A model generated the notes under the pieces. That model made no database searches. It worked only from the letters and a program-made list of their open reading frames with translations, and was not told the origin of the DNA. Below, in pieces: positions 7,137 through 12,932 of a stretch of 38,983 bases of DNA. This DNA is from a virus. Position 1 is the stretch's first letter; the number at the start of each line of letters is the position of its first letter. The translations under genes were made by a program, and so were the position numbers. The stretch lies in the IMG/VR virus record IMGVR_UViG_3300009103_000072, positions 1-38,983 of that record; one strand, given 5' to 3'.

Positions 7137-7924
7137 AGACCACCGGCACCTACGGGGCCGAGCTGATCTCCGTTATGGGCGATGACCTGACGGTCGTGAA
7201 CGCTGCCCGCGTCTCCTTCGACAAGGTGGGCTGCTTCGACCCCGGCACCTGTGGTGAATGCGGGACGATCATTGCCTCGACCGCATACTGCCCCGGATGC
7301 GACAACGAGACGTTCTGGGGGGTAGAGCCGTCATTGTCCGACAAGGACGCCAAGCTCATCGCCTACCTCGCCAAGCACGGCCACTGGACGCCCTTCGCCC
7401 ACCCGCAGCTCTCGTTCCGCGTCTCCGCTCCGATCTTCGTGGCCCGCCAGCTTCAGAAGCACCAGATCGGTCTGGCGTGGAATGAAGTGTCACGGCGCTA
7501 CGTGGACAGCGAGCCTGTGATCTACGTGCCGGCTGTCTGGCGAGGCCGGGCGGACAATGCCAAGCAAGGTTCGAGCGATGAAATCGTAACCTGCATAGAC
7601 CGGGGGAAGGTCTACGGATTCAACAGCCCCGACAAAGAGGCGAGACACGTAGCTTACGAGGCTGTCTGGCTCTACAACGACCTTCTCAATAACGGCATCT
7701 GCCCCGAGCAGGCCCGCATGGTCCTCCCGCAGTCCATGATGACCGAATGGGTCTGGACGGGATCGCTCGCTGCCTTCGCCCGTGTCTGCAACCAGCGCCT
7801 CGACGCCCACGCCCAGCGCGAATGCCGCCCGGTAGCTGAGAGCATCGCAGAGGCGCTTCAGAAACACTTCCCTGCCTCCTGGGAAGCGCTCCGCACCATC
7901 AAGGAACCCAATGACCCGAACTGA
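7133..7924 (+). CDS. thyX: FAD-dependent thymidylate synthase (ThyX) with zinc-knuckle insertion
   Basis: The gene encodes 263 aa. It is predicted to make dTMP from dUMP with methylene-tetrahydrofolate, FAD and NADPH. The N-terminal strand (AELISVMGDDLTVVNAARVS) and the helix after HWTPFAHPQLSFR are typical of the family. The signature region is RQLQKHQIGLAWNEVSRRYV from Arg105. It departs from the usual RHRx7S motif: Lys and Gln replace the arginines, and one residue is added. Residues about 36-60 hold CGECG and CPGC, an insertion resembling a zinc ribbon that is not part of ordinary ThyX. The active site still has NExSxRY. The start overlaps the preceding gene (ATGA). ThyX with class II RNR matches the marine SIO1-like phage pattern. 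Confidence 0.92.
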   Translation: MKTTGTYGAELISVMGDDLTVVNAARVSFDKVGCFDPGTCGECGTIIASTAYCPGCDNETFWGVEPSLSDKDAKLIAYLAKHGHWTPFAHPQLSFRVSAPIFVARQLQKHQIGLAWNEVSRRYVDSEPVIYVPAVWRGRADNAKQGSSDEIVTCIDRGKVYGFNSPDKEARHVAYEAVWLYNDLLNNGICPEQARMVLPQSMMTEWVWTGSLAAFARVCNQRLDAHAQRECRPVAESIAEALQKHFPASWEALRTIKEPNDPN

Positions 7925-8204
7925 ACTGCTGGAACACACGTTCCTCGCCGGGGGCTTCACCACTCGATCCGATGTGGCCCGCGAGAATGCTGAACTGATC
8001 GCGGAAGCCGCGCAGCTCGGCCTCCTGACCACCCAGACCCCGCGAGATGGCTTCGGCGCCGTATGGCGCATGACCCCTATCGGCCTGTCCGTCCTGTTCG
8101 ACACCTTCGAATGCGGCGACCCCGACTGCTCCTACTGCCAAGGGGACCTCACTAACGACGACAGCGACGAAAGCACCGATGACTGCCCCCCGACTACTCA
8201 TTGA
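7911..8204 (+). CDS. Hypothetical protein with cysteine-rich C-terminus
   Basis: The gene encodes 97 aa. ATG 7911 lies 14 bases inside the end of thyX. The first 60 residues resemble a small helical DNA-binding unit (GFTTRSDVARENAELIAEAA, then LGLLTT and WRMTPIGLSVL). This could be a winged helix, with the recognition helix near residues 20-36 and the wing near GAVWRMT. The C-terminus has CGDPDCSYCQGD, three closely spaced cysteines, and an acidic tail. It might be a small regulator, but this is weak inference. Its end overlaps the exonuclease start by 26 bases. Confidence 0.6.
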   Translation: MTRTELLEHTFLAGGFTTRSDVARENAELIAEAAQLGLLTTQTPRDGFGAVWRMTPIGLSVLFDTFECGDPDCSYCQGDLTNDDSDESTDDCPPTTH

Positions 8205-8919
8205 CGCGGACGGGTTCCTCTACCGCTCGGTCGCCGCTGCCGAGTATGAAGCGGATTGGGGGGACGGCATCTTTGTCGCCTCCACCAACGTCAACCAGGC
8301 GATCGAGATGTTCAAATCCCAGATCGAGAGCGTGAAGCGCGAGCTGGAATCGGACGACCTCGTGATGGTCATCTCTGGGACCAACAACTTCCGGTACGGC
8401 CTCACTCCCGACTACAAGTCCAACCGCAAGGGCCAGCGTAAGCCTCTGGGATACCTGGCACTTCTAGACTGGATGAAGGGTGAATATGGGGATCGCGTGG
8501 TCTGTAACGACCTCATCGAGGCCGATGACTACATGGGCATCCTTGCCACCCGCCCCGGAGCGCCGCGTTCGATCATCGTCTCGGACGACAAGGACATGCA
8601 AACGATTCCGGGCGAATTGTTCCGTCTTGGCAAACTGTCCACGATTGACGACGATGAGGCAGACCGTTACTGGATGCTTCAGACCCTGACGGGCGATCCC
8701 GCCGATGGCTACAAGGGGTGCCCCGGAATTGGCGCTGTCAAGGCCGAAAAAATCCTTTCCAAGCCAGGAGAACAATGGGAGAACATCCGGCGTGAGTTTC
8801 TCAAGGCAGGAATGACCGAAGATTACGCTGTGCTTCAAGCCCGACTCGCCCGCATCCTGCGGTGGTCGGATTGGGACAGCGCCCGTAAGCAGCCGATCCT
8901 ATGGACCCCAAAGTCCTAG
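8179..8919 (+). CDS. T7 gp6-type 5'-3' exonuclease (FEN/PIN fold)
   Basis: The gene encodes 246 aa. It is predicted to remove RNA primers and resect DNA during replication and recombination. The metal-binding acidic residues of the FEN family are visible: LLIDADGFLYRS at the N-terminus, IEADDYMGIL (about residues 112-121) and IVSDDKDMQTIPG (about 131-143). A helix-hairpin-helix-like stretch, DGYKGCPGIGAVKAEKIL, appears near residue 180. The basic arch segment SNRKGQRKPLG fits the substrate-threading region. Size and position after the polymerase match T7 gp6. The start lies in an overlap with the previous gene. A 33-base gap follows, so the coupling chain pauses here. Confidence 0.9.
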   Translation: MTAPRLLIDADGFLYRSVAAAEYEADWGDGIFVASTNVNQAIEMFKSQIESVKRELESDDLVMVISGTNNFRYGLTPDYKSNRKGQRKPLGYLALLDWMKGEYGDRVVCNDLIEADDYMGILATRPGAPRSIIVSDDKDMQTIPGELFRLGKLSTIDDDEADRYWMLQTLTGDPADGYKGCPGIGAVKAEKILSKPGEQWENIRREFLKAGMTEDYAVLQARLARILRWSDWDSARKQPILWTPKS

Positions 8920-8952
8920 AAATGTAACCTTTCTGAGTGAGTTGACCCCCCT

Positions 8953-9204
8953 ATGCAGATGAATTCCAACGTCGCTAAAGTGTATGCTCTGGTCCCCGTG
9001 TCCGAGCTGGTCCTGGAGACCCCCAGGACCTACCGTTGCTCGGATTCTGACTACGACCCGACGAGCGTGGATTTCTCAGCCGCTGAGAGCCTCACGATCA
9101 GCCAGACGGACGAGTTCGGAAAGGCTCACCATGTGATCCTTTCGGCACAGATGGTCAGCCAGCTCATGCCTCACTTGATCCGATGGAACGCACTGAACAA
9201 TTGA
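8953..9204 (+). CDS. Hypothetical protein
   Basis: The gene encodes 83 aa from ATG 8953; the ATG two codons later is an alternative. It is preceded by a 33-base gap with GAGTGAGTTGA but no strong ribosome site. The product contains two likely beta-strands (ESLTISQTDEFG and AHHVILSAQMV) and a C-terminal helix (SQLMPHLIRWNALN). The end resembles the 88-aa protein at 6252-6518, with a strand pair followed by a short terminal helix, so the two may be related. This is by eye only. It overlaps the next gene by 22 bases. Function is unknown. Confidence 0.55.
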   Translation: MQMNSNVAKVYALVPVSELVLETPRTYRCSDSDYDPTSVDFSAAESLTISQTDEFGKAHHVILSAQMVSQLMPHLIRWNALNN

Positions 9205-9599
9205 ACGCAAACGGGGACAATCCGCTCCCCGAGAATCCCAAGGCGATCTACGGTCGCTCCAAGCCGTCCCTGTCCCTGCTCCCAGGGGGCGCAGAAATCC
9301 AGATCGCCAAAGTCTTTGAGCTTGGGGCCGCAAAGTACGGCCCCTTCAACTGGCGCAAGGACCCGGTAGAGGCTGAAACCTACATCTCAGCCGCCAAGCG
9401 ACACATCCTCTCATGGTTTGACGGGGAAGACCTCGACCGAGAGAGCGGTGAACCCCATCTTGCCCACGCCGCGGCCTGCATGATGATCCTTCTGGATGCT
9501 GCGGCCTGCAACACCATGATCGACAATCGCCCACACAAGGGCGTCTCGGCGTCGCTGATCGACAGCCGCACGATGCTCAAGCATCCGATCTTCCATTGA
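9183..9599 (+). CDS. Predicted dATP/dGTP diphosphohydrolase-type protein
   Basis: The gene encodes 138 aa. The core LLPGGAEIQIAKVFELGAAK, then YGPFNWRKDP, TYISAAKRHILSW and HLAHAAACMMILLD, matches the family annotated as the dATP/dGTP diphosphohydrolase N-terminal domain (DUF5664). Conserved features are the KYG-NWRK segment and the H-x10-D-GE-D-x-ESG-H-AHA pattern, which resembles a MazG-like four-helix metal site. Related phage enzymes shape the purine dNTP pool, including in phages that replace adenine with diaminopurine. No PurZ gene is seen in this window, so plain dNTP clean-up is the simpler reading. It is the last gene before a strong terminator. Confidence 0.75.
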   Translation: MERTEQLNANGDNPLPENPKAIYGRSKPSLSLLPGGAEIQIAKVFELGAAKYGPFNWRKDPVEAETYISAAKRHILSWFDGEDLDRESGEPHLAHAAACMMILLDAAACNTMIDNRPHKGVSASLIDSRTMLKHPIFH

Positions 9600-9606
9600 T
9601 CCCCAG

Positions 9607-9648
9607 GCCCCTATGACCCCGCCCAGGGTCGTGGGGGCTTTCCTTTTT
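9607..9648 (+). terminator. Strong Rho-independent terminator before nrdJ
   Basis: GCCCCTATGACCC (9607-9619) pairs along all 13 positions with GGGTCGTGGGGGC (9626-9638), allowing two G-T pairs, around a 6-base loop. TTTCCTTTTT follows. It lies between the stop at 9599 and the nrdJ ATG at 9658. It shows that the upstream operon mostly ends here, and it argues against the earlier in-frame ATG at 9613 as the nrdJ start because that codon lies inside the stem. nrdJ must then be expressed by read-through, antitermination or a promoter in the short gap. Confidence 0.85.
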
Positions 9649-9657
9649 CCGGTACGA

Positions 9658-11337
9658 ATGAGTTTCAAGTCCAACACCAACCCGATGTTCCGCTCCAAGT
9701 TCAGCGAGGACATCTTCAACCACAAGTATCGCCATGAAGGTGCGGAGACTTGGGAGCAGCTTTGCACCACTCTGGTTAATCACGTCTGTAAGGGGCTGAT
9801 GACCAAGACCGAGATCGACCAGCTCCGTCAATACATGGTCGACATGAAGTTCATCCCAGGCGGTCGCTATCTCTATTATGCTGGGCGCCCGAACGCCTTC
9901 TTCAATAACTGCTACCTCCTGAAAGCCGAGGAAGACAGCCGTGAGGATTGGGCCAACCTGTCATGGAAGGCCGAGAGCTGCCTGATGACGGGCGGGGGCA
10001 TCGGGGCCGACTATTCGGTCTACCGACCCGAAGGCTCACCGATCGCCCGCACAGGCGGTTTCGCTTCCGGGCCGATCCCCAAGATGCAGATGCTCAACGA
10101 GATCGGGCGTCGCGTGATGCAGGGCGGTTCGCGCCGATCGGCCATCTATGCGAGCCTCAACTGGCAGCACGGGGATGCCGACAAGTTCCTGACCGTCAAG
10201 GATTGGGACCAGTACCCGGTGGGCAACACCGGCCTGACCCTGGCCGACATCAAGCAGCAGGATTTCAACTTCCCCTGTCCGCTGGACATGACCAACATCT
10301 CGCTCAACTACGACGATGCCTGGCTCAACCTGGGGGAAGAAGCCCGTGCGATGCACCCCATCTTCCTCAAGAACGTCCGTCAGGCCCTCAAGACCGCCGA
10401 GCCGGGCTTCTCCTTCAATTTTGGAGACAAGCAGCATGAAACGCTGCGAAACGCCTGCACCGAGGTCACTTCGGCAGACGATAGTGACGTATGCAATCTC
10501 GGTTCTGTTAACCTTGGCCGCATCGAATCTCTCGCGGAGATGGTCTCCGTCACAGAGCTTGGGACCAAGTTCCTACTATGCGGCACCCTTCGCGCCCATC
10601 TTCCCTACGACAAGGTAGGCGAGACCCGCGAGAAGAACCGCCGCCTCGGGCTGGGCCTGATGGGTCTCCACGAATGGCTTATCAAGAAGGGCTACCGCTA
10701 TGAAGTCACCCCCGAGCTTCGCAACTGGCTCGCCGTTTACGAGCAAATCTCCGACGCAACGTCTATGGCCTTTGCGGATCGCCTCTGCATTAGCCGTCCT
10801 GTGGCTAATCGAGCCATTGCGCCGACCGGCACCATCGGGATCTTGGCAGGCACCACGACCGGCATCGAGCCGCTGTTCGCTGTCGCTTACAAGCGCCGCT
10901 ACCTGAAGGGCGATAAGGATTGGCATTACCAGTATGTCGTTGATGGCACCGCTCAGGAGCTGATTGACCTCTACGGGGCCGACCCTGAGAAGATCGAGAG
11001 CGCCGTGGACCTCGCCTCAGACTTTGAGCGCCGTATCTCCCTCCAGGCCGACATCCAAGACTTCGTGGACATGGCCATCTCGTCCACCATCAATCTTCCG
11101 CAATGGGGATCGGACCTGAACAACGAGGGCACCGTTGAGGCATTCGCCAAGACGCTCTCGAAGTATGCCCCGCGTCTTCGCGGCTTCACCTGCTACCCCG
11201 ATGGTGCCCGCGGAGGCCAACCCCTGACCCCGTGTGACTATGCGACCGCTAAGGCCAACCTCGGCCAGGAGTTCGCGGAAGCCACCTACCACGACATCTG
11301 CGACATCTCGGGCAAGGGAGGCTCCTGTGGCGTGTGA
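9658..11337 (+). CDS. nrdJ: Adenosylcobalamin-dependent class II ribonucleotide reductase
   Basis: The gene encodes 559 aa from ATG 9658, chosen because the earlier ATG 9613 is buried in a terminator stem. It is predicted to reduce ribonucleotides to deoxyribonucleotides with vitamin B12 coenzyme. Catalytic residues are visible: redox pair Cys85 (NNCYL) and Cys279 (SDVCNLGSVNL), and the radical cysteine Cys267 within Asn265-x-Cys267-x-Glu269. The motif APTGTIGILAGTTTGIEP and a C-terminal cysteine tail (GKGGSCGV) follow. No small NrdB subunit lies nearby, which fits class II. There is no N-terminal ATP-cone. B12-dependent RNR is a hallmark of cobaviruses. The host must supply or take up cobalamin. 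The stop overlaps the next gene. Confidence 0.92.
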   Translation: MSFKSNTNPMFRSKFSEDIFNHKYRHEGAETWEQLCTTLVNHVCKGLMTKTEIDQLRQYMVDMKFIPGGRYLYYAGRPNAFFNNCYLLKAEEDSREDWANLSWKAESCLMTGGGIGADYSVYRPEGSPIARTGGFASGPIPKMQMLNEIGRRVMQGGSRRSAIYASLNWQHGDADKFLTVKDWDQYPVGNTGLTLADIKQQDFNFPCPLDMTNISLNYDDAWLNLGEEARAMHPIFLKNVRQALKTAEPGFSFNFGDKQHETLRNACTEVTSADDSDVCNLGSVNLGRIESLAEMVSVTELGTKFLLCGTLRAHLPYDKVGETREKNRRLGLGLMGLHEWLIKKGYRYEVTPELRNWLAVYEQISDATSMAFADRLCISRPVANRAIAPTGTIGILAGTTTGIEPLFAVAYKRRYLKGDKDWHYQYVVDGTAQELIDLYGADPEKIESAVDLASDFERRISLQADIQDFVDMAISSTINLPQWGSDLNNEGTVEAFAKTLSKYAPRLRGFTCYPDGARGGQPLTPCDYATAKANLGQEFAEATYHDICDISGKGGSCGV

Positions 11338-11503
11338 TCCCCGGACCAAGCCCTGGTGTGTGACCTGCGGGGTCGATGGGGACAGTCTGGACGCCGAGAT
11401 CAACTGCCCCCGATGCTCGAACTGGTGGAAGGAAAATCCACCCCCAGGTGAGCCTGAGCAGCTTGAGCTGCCTCTCGATCTCCGTGCCCCAGGCCGTAGC
11501 TAA
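11327..11503 (+). CDS. Small zinc-ribbon protein after nrdJ
   Basis: The gene encodes 58 aa. GTG 11327 is chosen because a strong AAGGGAGG ribosome site lies about 6 bases before it; the start overlaps the nrdJ end by 11 bases. Two knuckles, CVTC and CPRC, are separated by an acidic stretch (GVDGDSLDAEIN), with SNWWKENPPP after them. This is a compact zinc ribbon. The C-terminal QLELPLDL could be a peptide-binding motif. Some phage RNR operons carry glutaredoxin or thioredoxin as reductant. This product lacks a thioredoxin fold, so a redox role would be speculation. Confidence 0.7.
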   Translation: MACDPRTKPWCVTCGVDGDSLDAEINCPRCSNWWKENPPPGEPEQLELPLDLRAPGRS

Positions 11504-11792
11504 GTGGGGCACAGCGGTTGAGGTCGAGAGGCGCAACCGCATCCGATTGTCGGTCTGGGCCTACGCCTACGAGCTGATGGACGACCCGCTTGTCTCTGAC
11601 GAGCTGTTCGACTCCGTTGCGGCCCAGATCGACCCTTCCGTCTCCACCGGCAACAAGAAGCTCGATGCCTTCTTCAAGGCTGAGTTCAGCCCATTCACAG
11701 GCATGTGGGTCCGCAAGCATCCCGACCAACGCGGTCTGTTTCGCACCTACCTTCGCGTTCGCCACCAGCACCGCAACAAGGGACAGCCATGA
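11484..11792 (+). CDS. Hypothetical protein with ligase-Ia-like helical motif
   Basis: The gene encodes 102 aa from GTG 11484, overlapping the previous gene by 20 bases; no good ribosome site is seen, so the start is uncertain. The product reads VEVERRNRIRLSVWAYAYEL, then a DDPLVSDELFDSVAAQIDPS segment. This pattern (Y-x-x-x-x-P-x-x-S-D-x-x-F/Y-D) resembles the Ia domain of NAD-dependent DNA ligase. No ligase catalytic domain follows. The end (FTGMWVRKHPDQRGLFRTYL) is conserved-looking and basic. I can support coding but not function. It is coupled by ATGA to the next gene. Confidence 0.6.
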   Translation: MPQAVAKWGTAVEVERRNRIRLSVWAYAYELMDDPLVSDELFDSVAAQIDPSVSTGNKKLDAFFKAEFSPFTGMWVRKHPDQRGLFRTYLRVRHQHRNKGQP

Positions 11793-12067
11793 CCCTATCT
11801 GACGGGCTTCTCATCTTCCTTGGTGGCTTTGCCTCAGTGTTCACTCTCGGCTTCCAGAGCCGGGCGGTGAATGCCGGCAACTTCAAGGTAGCCGCAGCAA
11901 TGTCCTTCACGATCGCAATGTTCCAGGCACATCTCTGGAAACTTATCGTTGAAGGGGACGGCTCGATGGCGGCAAGCGTCGTCTACGGCCTCTCGGGGTC
12001 CTGCGCCATCACCAGCGCGATGTGGCTCCACAGGCGGTTCTTCGCCTCCCCAAAGGCAGATGAATAA
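11789..12067 (+). CDS. Small multi-pass membrane protein
   Basis: The gene encodes 92 aa from ATG 11789 (ATGA overlap). Three hydrophobic segments are visible, around residues 4-22 (SDGLLIFLGGFASVFTLGF), 32-52 (FKVAAAMSFTIAMFQAHLW) and 58-78 (GSMAASVVYGLSGSCAITSA), followed by a basic cytoplasmic-type end (WLHRRFFASPK). It therefore probably has three membrane helices. It is the last gene of the replication operon. Holins are possible for such a profile, but a convincing holin is present at 36153-36557, so function stays open. Two tandem terminators follow within 200 bases. Confidence 0.7.
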   Translation: MTLSDGLLIFLGGFASVFTLGFQSRAVNAGNFKVAAAMSFTIAMFQAHLWKLIVEGDGSMAASVVYGLSGSCAITSAMWLHRRFFASPKADE

Positions 12068-12160
12068 GGAACGAGGGTCGGCCTATCGGTCGGCCCAAAT
12101 TCCAAATTTGACGGCAATTGTGGACCTTTTTGCCTTCGGATCAAATTTCTTGTTCGATAG

Positions 12161-12170
12161 AAAATGTGGA
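12161..12170 (+). promoter_or_regulatory. AAAATGTGGA word, possible operator half-site
   Basis: AAAATGTGGACC occurs here, and GTGGACC also occurs at 12119-12125. The same ten bases AAAATGTGGA occur, on the opposite strand, within the inverted repeat at 36688-36697 beside the winged-helix regulator gene. That regulator may therefore bind at both places. The evidence is sequence identity of a short word only. Confidence 0.35.
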
Positions 12171-12190
12171 CCTTTTCACCCTAAGCCCCC

Positions 12191-12213
12191 ATCGCTACGC
12201 GATCTGTGTTTTT
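12191..12213 (+). terminator. First of two tandem terminators after the replication operon
   Basis: The hairpin ATCGC-tac-GCGAT is followed directly by CTGTGTTTTTCG. The stem is only 5 base pairs. The T-rich tail and a second copy downstream with the same tail support termination of + strand transcription about 125 bases after the last gene stop at 12067. Confidence 0.55.
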
Positions 12214-12226
12214 CGCTGCGGATGCC

Positions 12227-12255
12227 GATCGGATTTCCGCCCGATCTGTGTTTTT
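12227..12255 (+). terminator. Second tandem terminator after the replication operon
   Basis: GATCGG (12227-12232) pairs with CCGATC (12241-12246) around an 8-base loop, then TGTGTTTTT. The tail GATCTGTGTTTTTCG is identical to the first terminator and nearly identical to the one at about 36617-36635. Shared tails with different stems suggest either copied terminators or an additional bound site. Confidence 0.6.
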
Positions 12256-12527
12256 CGTGAGTAATGAACGCGCATGGCGTCGCGCGAGCGCCCGCGTAGC
12301 GCAGGCCCGCAGCGTGGTACGCGCATGGTGCGCGAGGGGAGGGGATGGCAGGCAGTGATACCGCCTATTTTGCCCGGAAACCGACCGTACAGCGCCGAAA
12401 GACCCTCTCCATAGGCCCACATAGCGGACAGTATGCAAAGGGCCTGATAGGGGCTTAGAATCGCCATATAGCGTTTTGCCTATCGGAGGCGACTTGACCG
12501 CGCAGCCCGACCATGGCCCGGCACCTG

Positions 12528-12560
12528 CCGACCAGGAGCCGACCAGGAGCCGACCAGGAG
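12528..12560 (+). repeat. Three perfect 11-base tandem repeats (CCGACCAGGAG)
   Basis: CCGACCAGGAG is repeated three times without gaps (12528-12538, 12539-12549, 12550-12560). The period of 11 bases is about one DNA helical turn, so bound proteins would line up on one face. Related CGACCAGGCGA copies occur on the other side of the minus-strand module at 16462-16516 with 22-base spacing. An operator, replication iteron or simple expansion are all possible. Confidence 0.75.
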
Positions 12561-12576
12561 CCGCGACCGCGCACGC

Positions 12577-12608
12577 AAAAGAGCCGCCCCGGATCACTCC
12601 GAGACGGC
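12577..12608 (-). terminator. Strong terminator of the minus-strand module, GNRA-type loop
   Basis: Read on the minus strand, GCCGTCTCGGA pairs at all 11 positions (with two G-T pairs) with TCCGGGGCGGC around a GTGA tetraloop, followed by TCTTTT. It lies 28 bases beyond the stop of the last minus-strand gene (12637). It cleanly bounds the module and supports the two tiny genes upstream of it as real members of the same transcript. Confidence 0.85.
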
Positions 12609-12636
12609 CCAAAGCCTTAGCGATGTAGAGGGGCGC

Positions 12637-12759
12637 CTATTCCCCAATGTCTCCCATTGCGGAGAGCTTTTGCGCCAGGAGGAACGCCAGCAGGGCAGGC
12701 AGAACGACCAGGGCGATAAGCACCCCCTCTAGGGCGCGTTCAATGGCGCTTGTTCTCAC
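12637..12759 (-). CDS. 40-aa single-pass membrane peptide, last gene of minus-strand module
   Basis: The gene starts at GTG 12759, which overlaps the stop of the preceding gene (GTGA), and ends at TAG 12637-12639. The GGGGGA stretch 4-5 bases before the start can act as ribosome site. After a short charged beginning (VRTSAIERALEG) it has VLIALVVLPALLAFLLA, a clear membrane helix, and then a short polar tail (QKLSAMGDIGE). It is directly followed by a strong terminator. It could anchor or regulate the other module products, act as a small toxin-like peptide, or be a spanin/holin-like element. None of these can be chosen from sequence. Confidence 0.65.
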   Translation of the reverse strand: MRTSAIERALEGVLIALVVLPALLAFLLAQKLSAMGDIGE

Positions 12760-12932
12760 CCTGTCCCCCGATCCCCCCCGGCGATGCAAGCCGCGACGAA
12801 TCGCGACCTGTCAAAGCGTGGGTTTGACGTTGCCAGCCTATCGGCCAGTTCTTCCGCGACGTGGCGAACAGGGCCTAGCGCACCCGCCGCACGAACGGCC
12901 CCGGCGATCAGCTCAAAGTCGCGCCTAGTCAT
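12756..12932 (-). CDS. 58-aa conserved-type phage protein in minus-strand module
   Basis: ATG 12932 overlaps the end of the peptidase gene by 8 bases, and a GGAGG ribosome site lies 8 bases before it. This is strong start evidence. The product opens MTRRDFELIAGAVRAAG, continues VRHVAEELADRLATSNPRFD and ends RSRFVAACIAGGDR. The pattern R-x-D-[FY]-x-x-I-A...A-x-x-L-A...N-P-x-F-D-x-x-R-F occurs in many small phage proteins from different hosts, as I recall, none with a known function. It is predicted to be helical. Its presence indicates the antisense module is phage-derived and not inserted host DNA. Confidence 0.75.
   Translation of the reverse strand: MTRRDFELIAGAVRAAGALGPVRHVAEELADRLATSNPRFDRSRFVAACIAGGDRGTG

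Larger units (their letters stand above)
12068..12636. other. Intergenic region between replication operon and minus-strand module
   Basis: These 569 bases carry no credible gene on either strand. From left to right they hold an A/T-rich stretch with two GTGGACCTTTT words (12119-12130 and 12166-12176), the second inside AAAATGTGGACC. Two tandem terminators (12191-12213 and 12227-12255) come next. Two imperfect copies of a very GC-rich ACGCGCATGG segment (near 12268 and 12318) follow, then an ATAGCGGACAGTATG element, three 11-base tandem repeats and the terminator of the minus-strand operon. It is a boundary between opposing transcription units and a likely regulatory region. Confidence 0.7.

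Noticed and set aside
9183-9599. Evidence for a diaminopurine (Z) genome
   Set aside because: The hydrolase family occurs in Z-genome phages, but no PurZ-type synthetase is seen in the window and the DNA polymerase is T7-type.
9613-9657. Upstream ATG as the start of the RNR gene
   Set aside because: It lies within the stem of a strong terminator; ATG 9658 gives the normal N-terminus.
12528-12560. CRISPR array
   Set aside because: The units are 11 bases, gap-free and few; there are no spacers and no cas genes.
12181-12612. Minus-strand frame of 143 codons beginning inside the module terminator
   Set aside because: Its repeated KNTDR-type residues come from the two copies of the GATCTGTGTTTTT tail; start and frame have no signals.
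12512-12622. Short + frame over the 11-base tandem repeats
   Set aside because: Thirty-odd codons of Arg/Pro/Gln made by the repeat; it crosses the strong minus-strand terminator and has no ribosome site.
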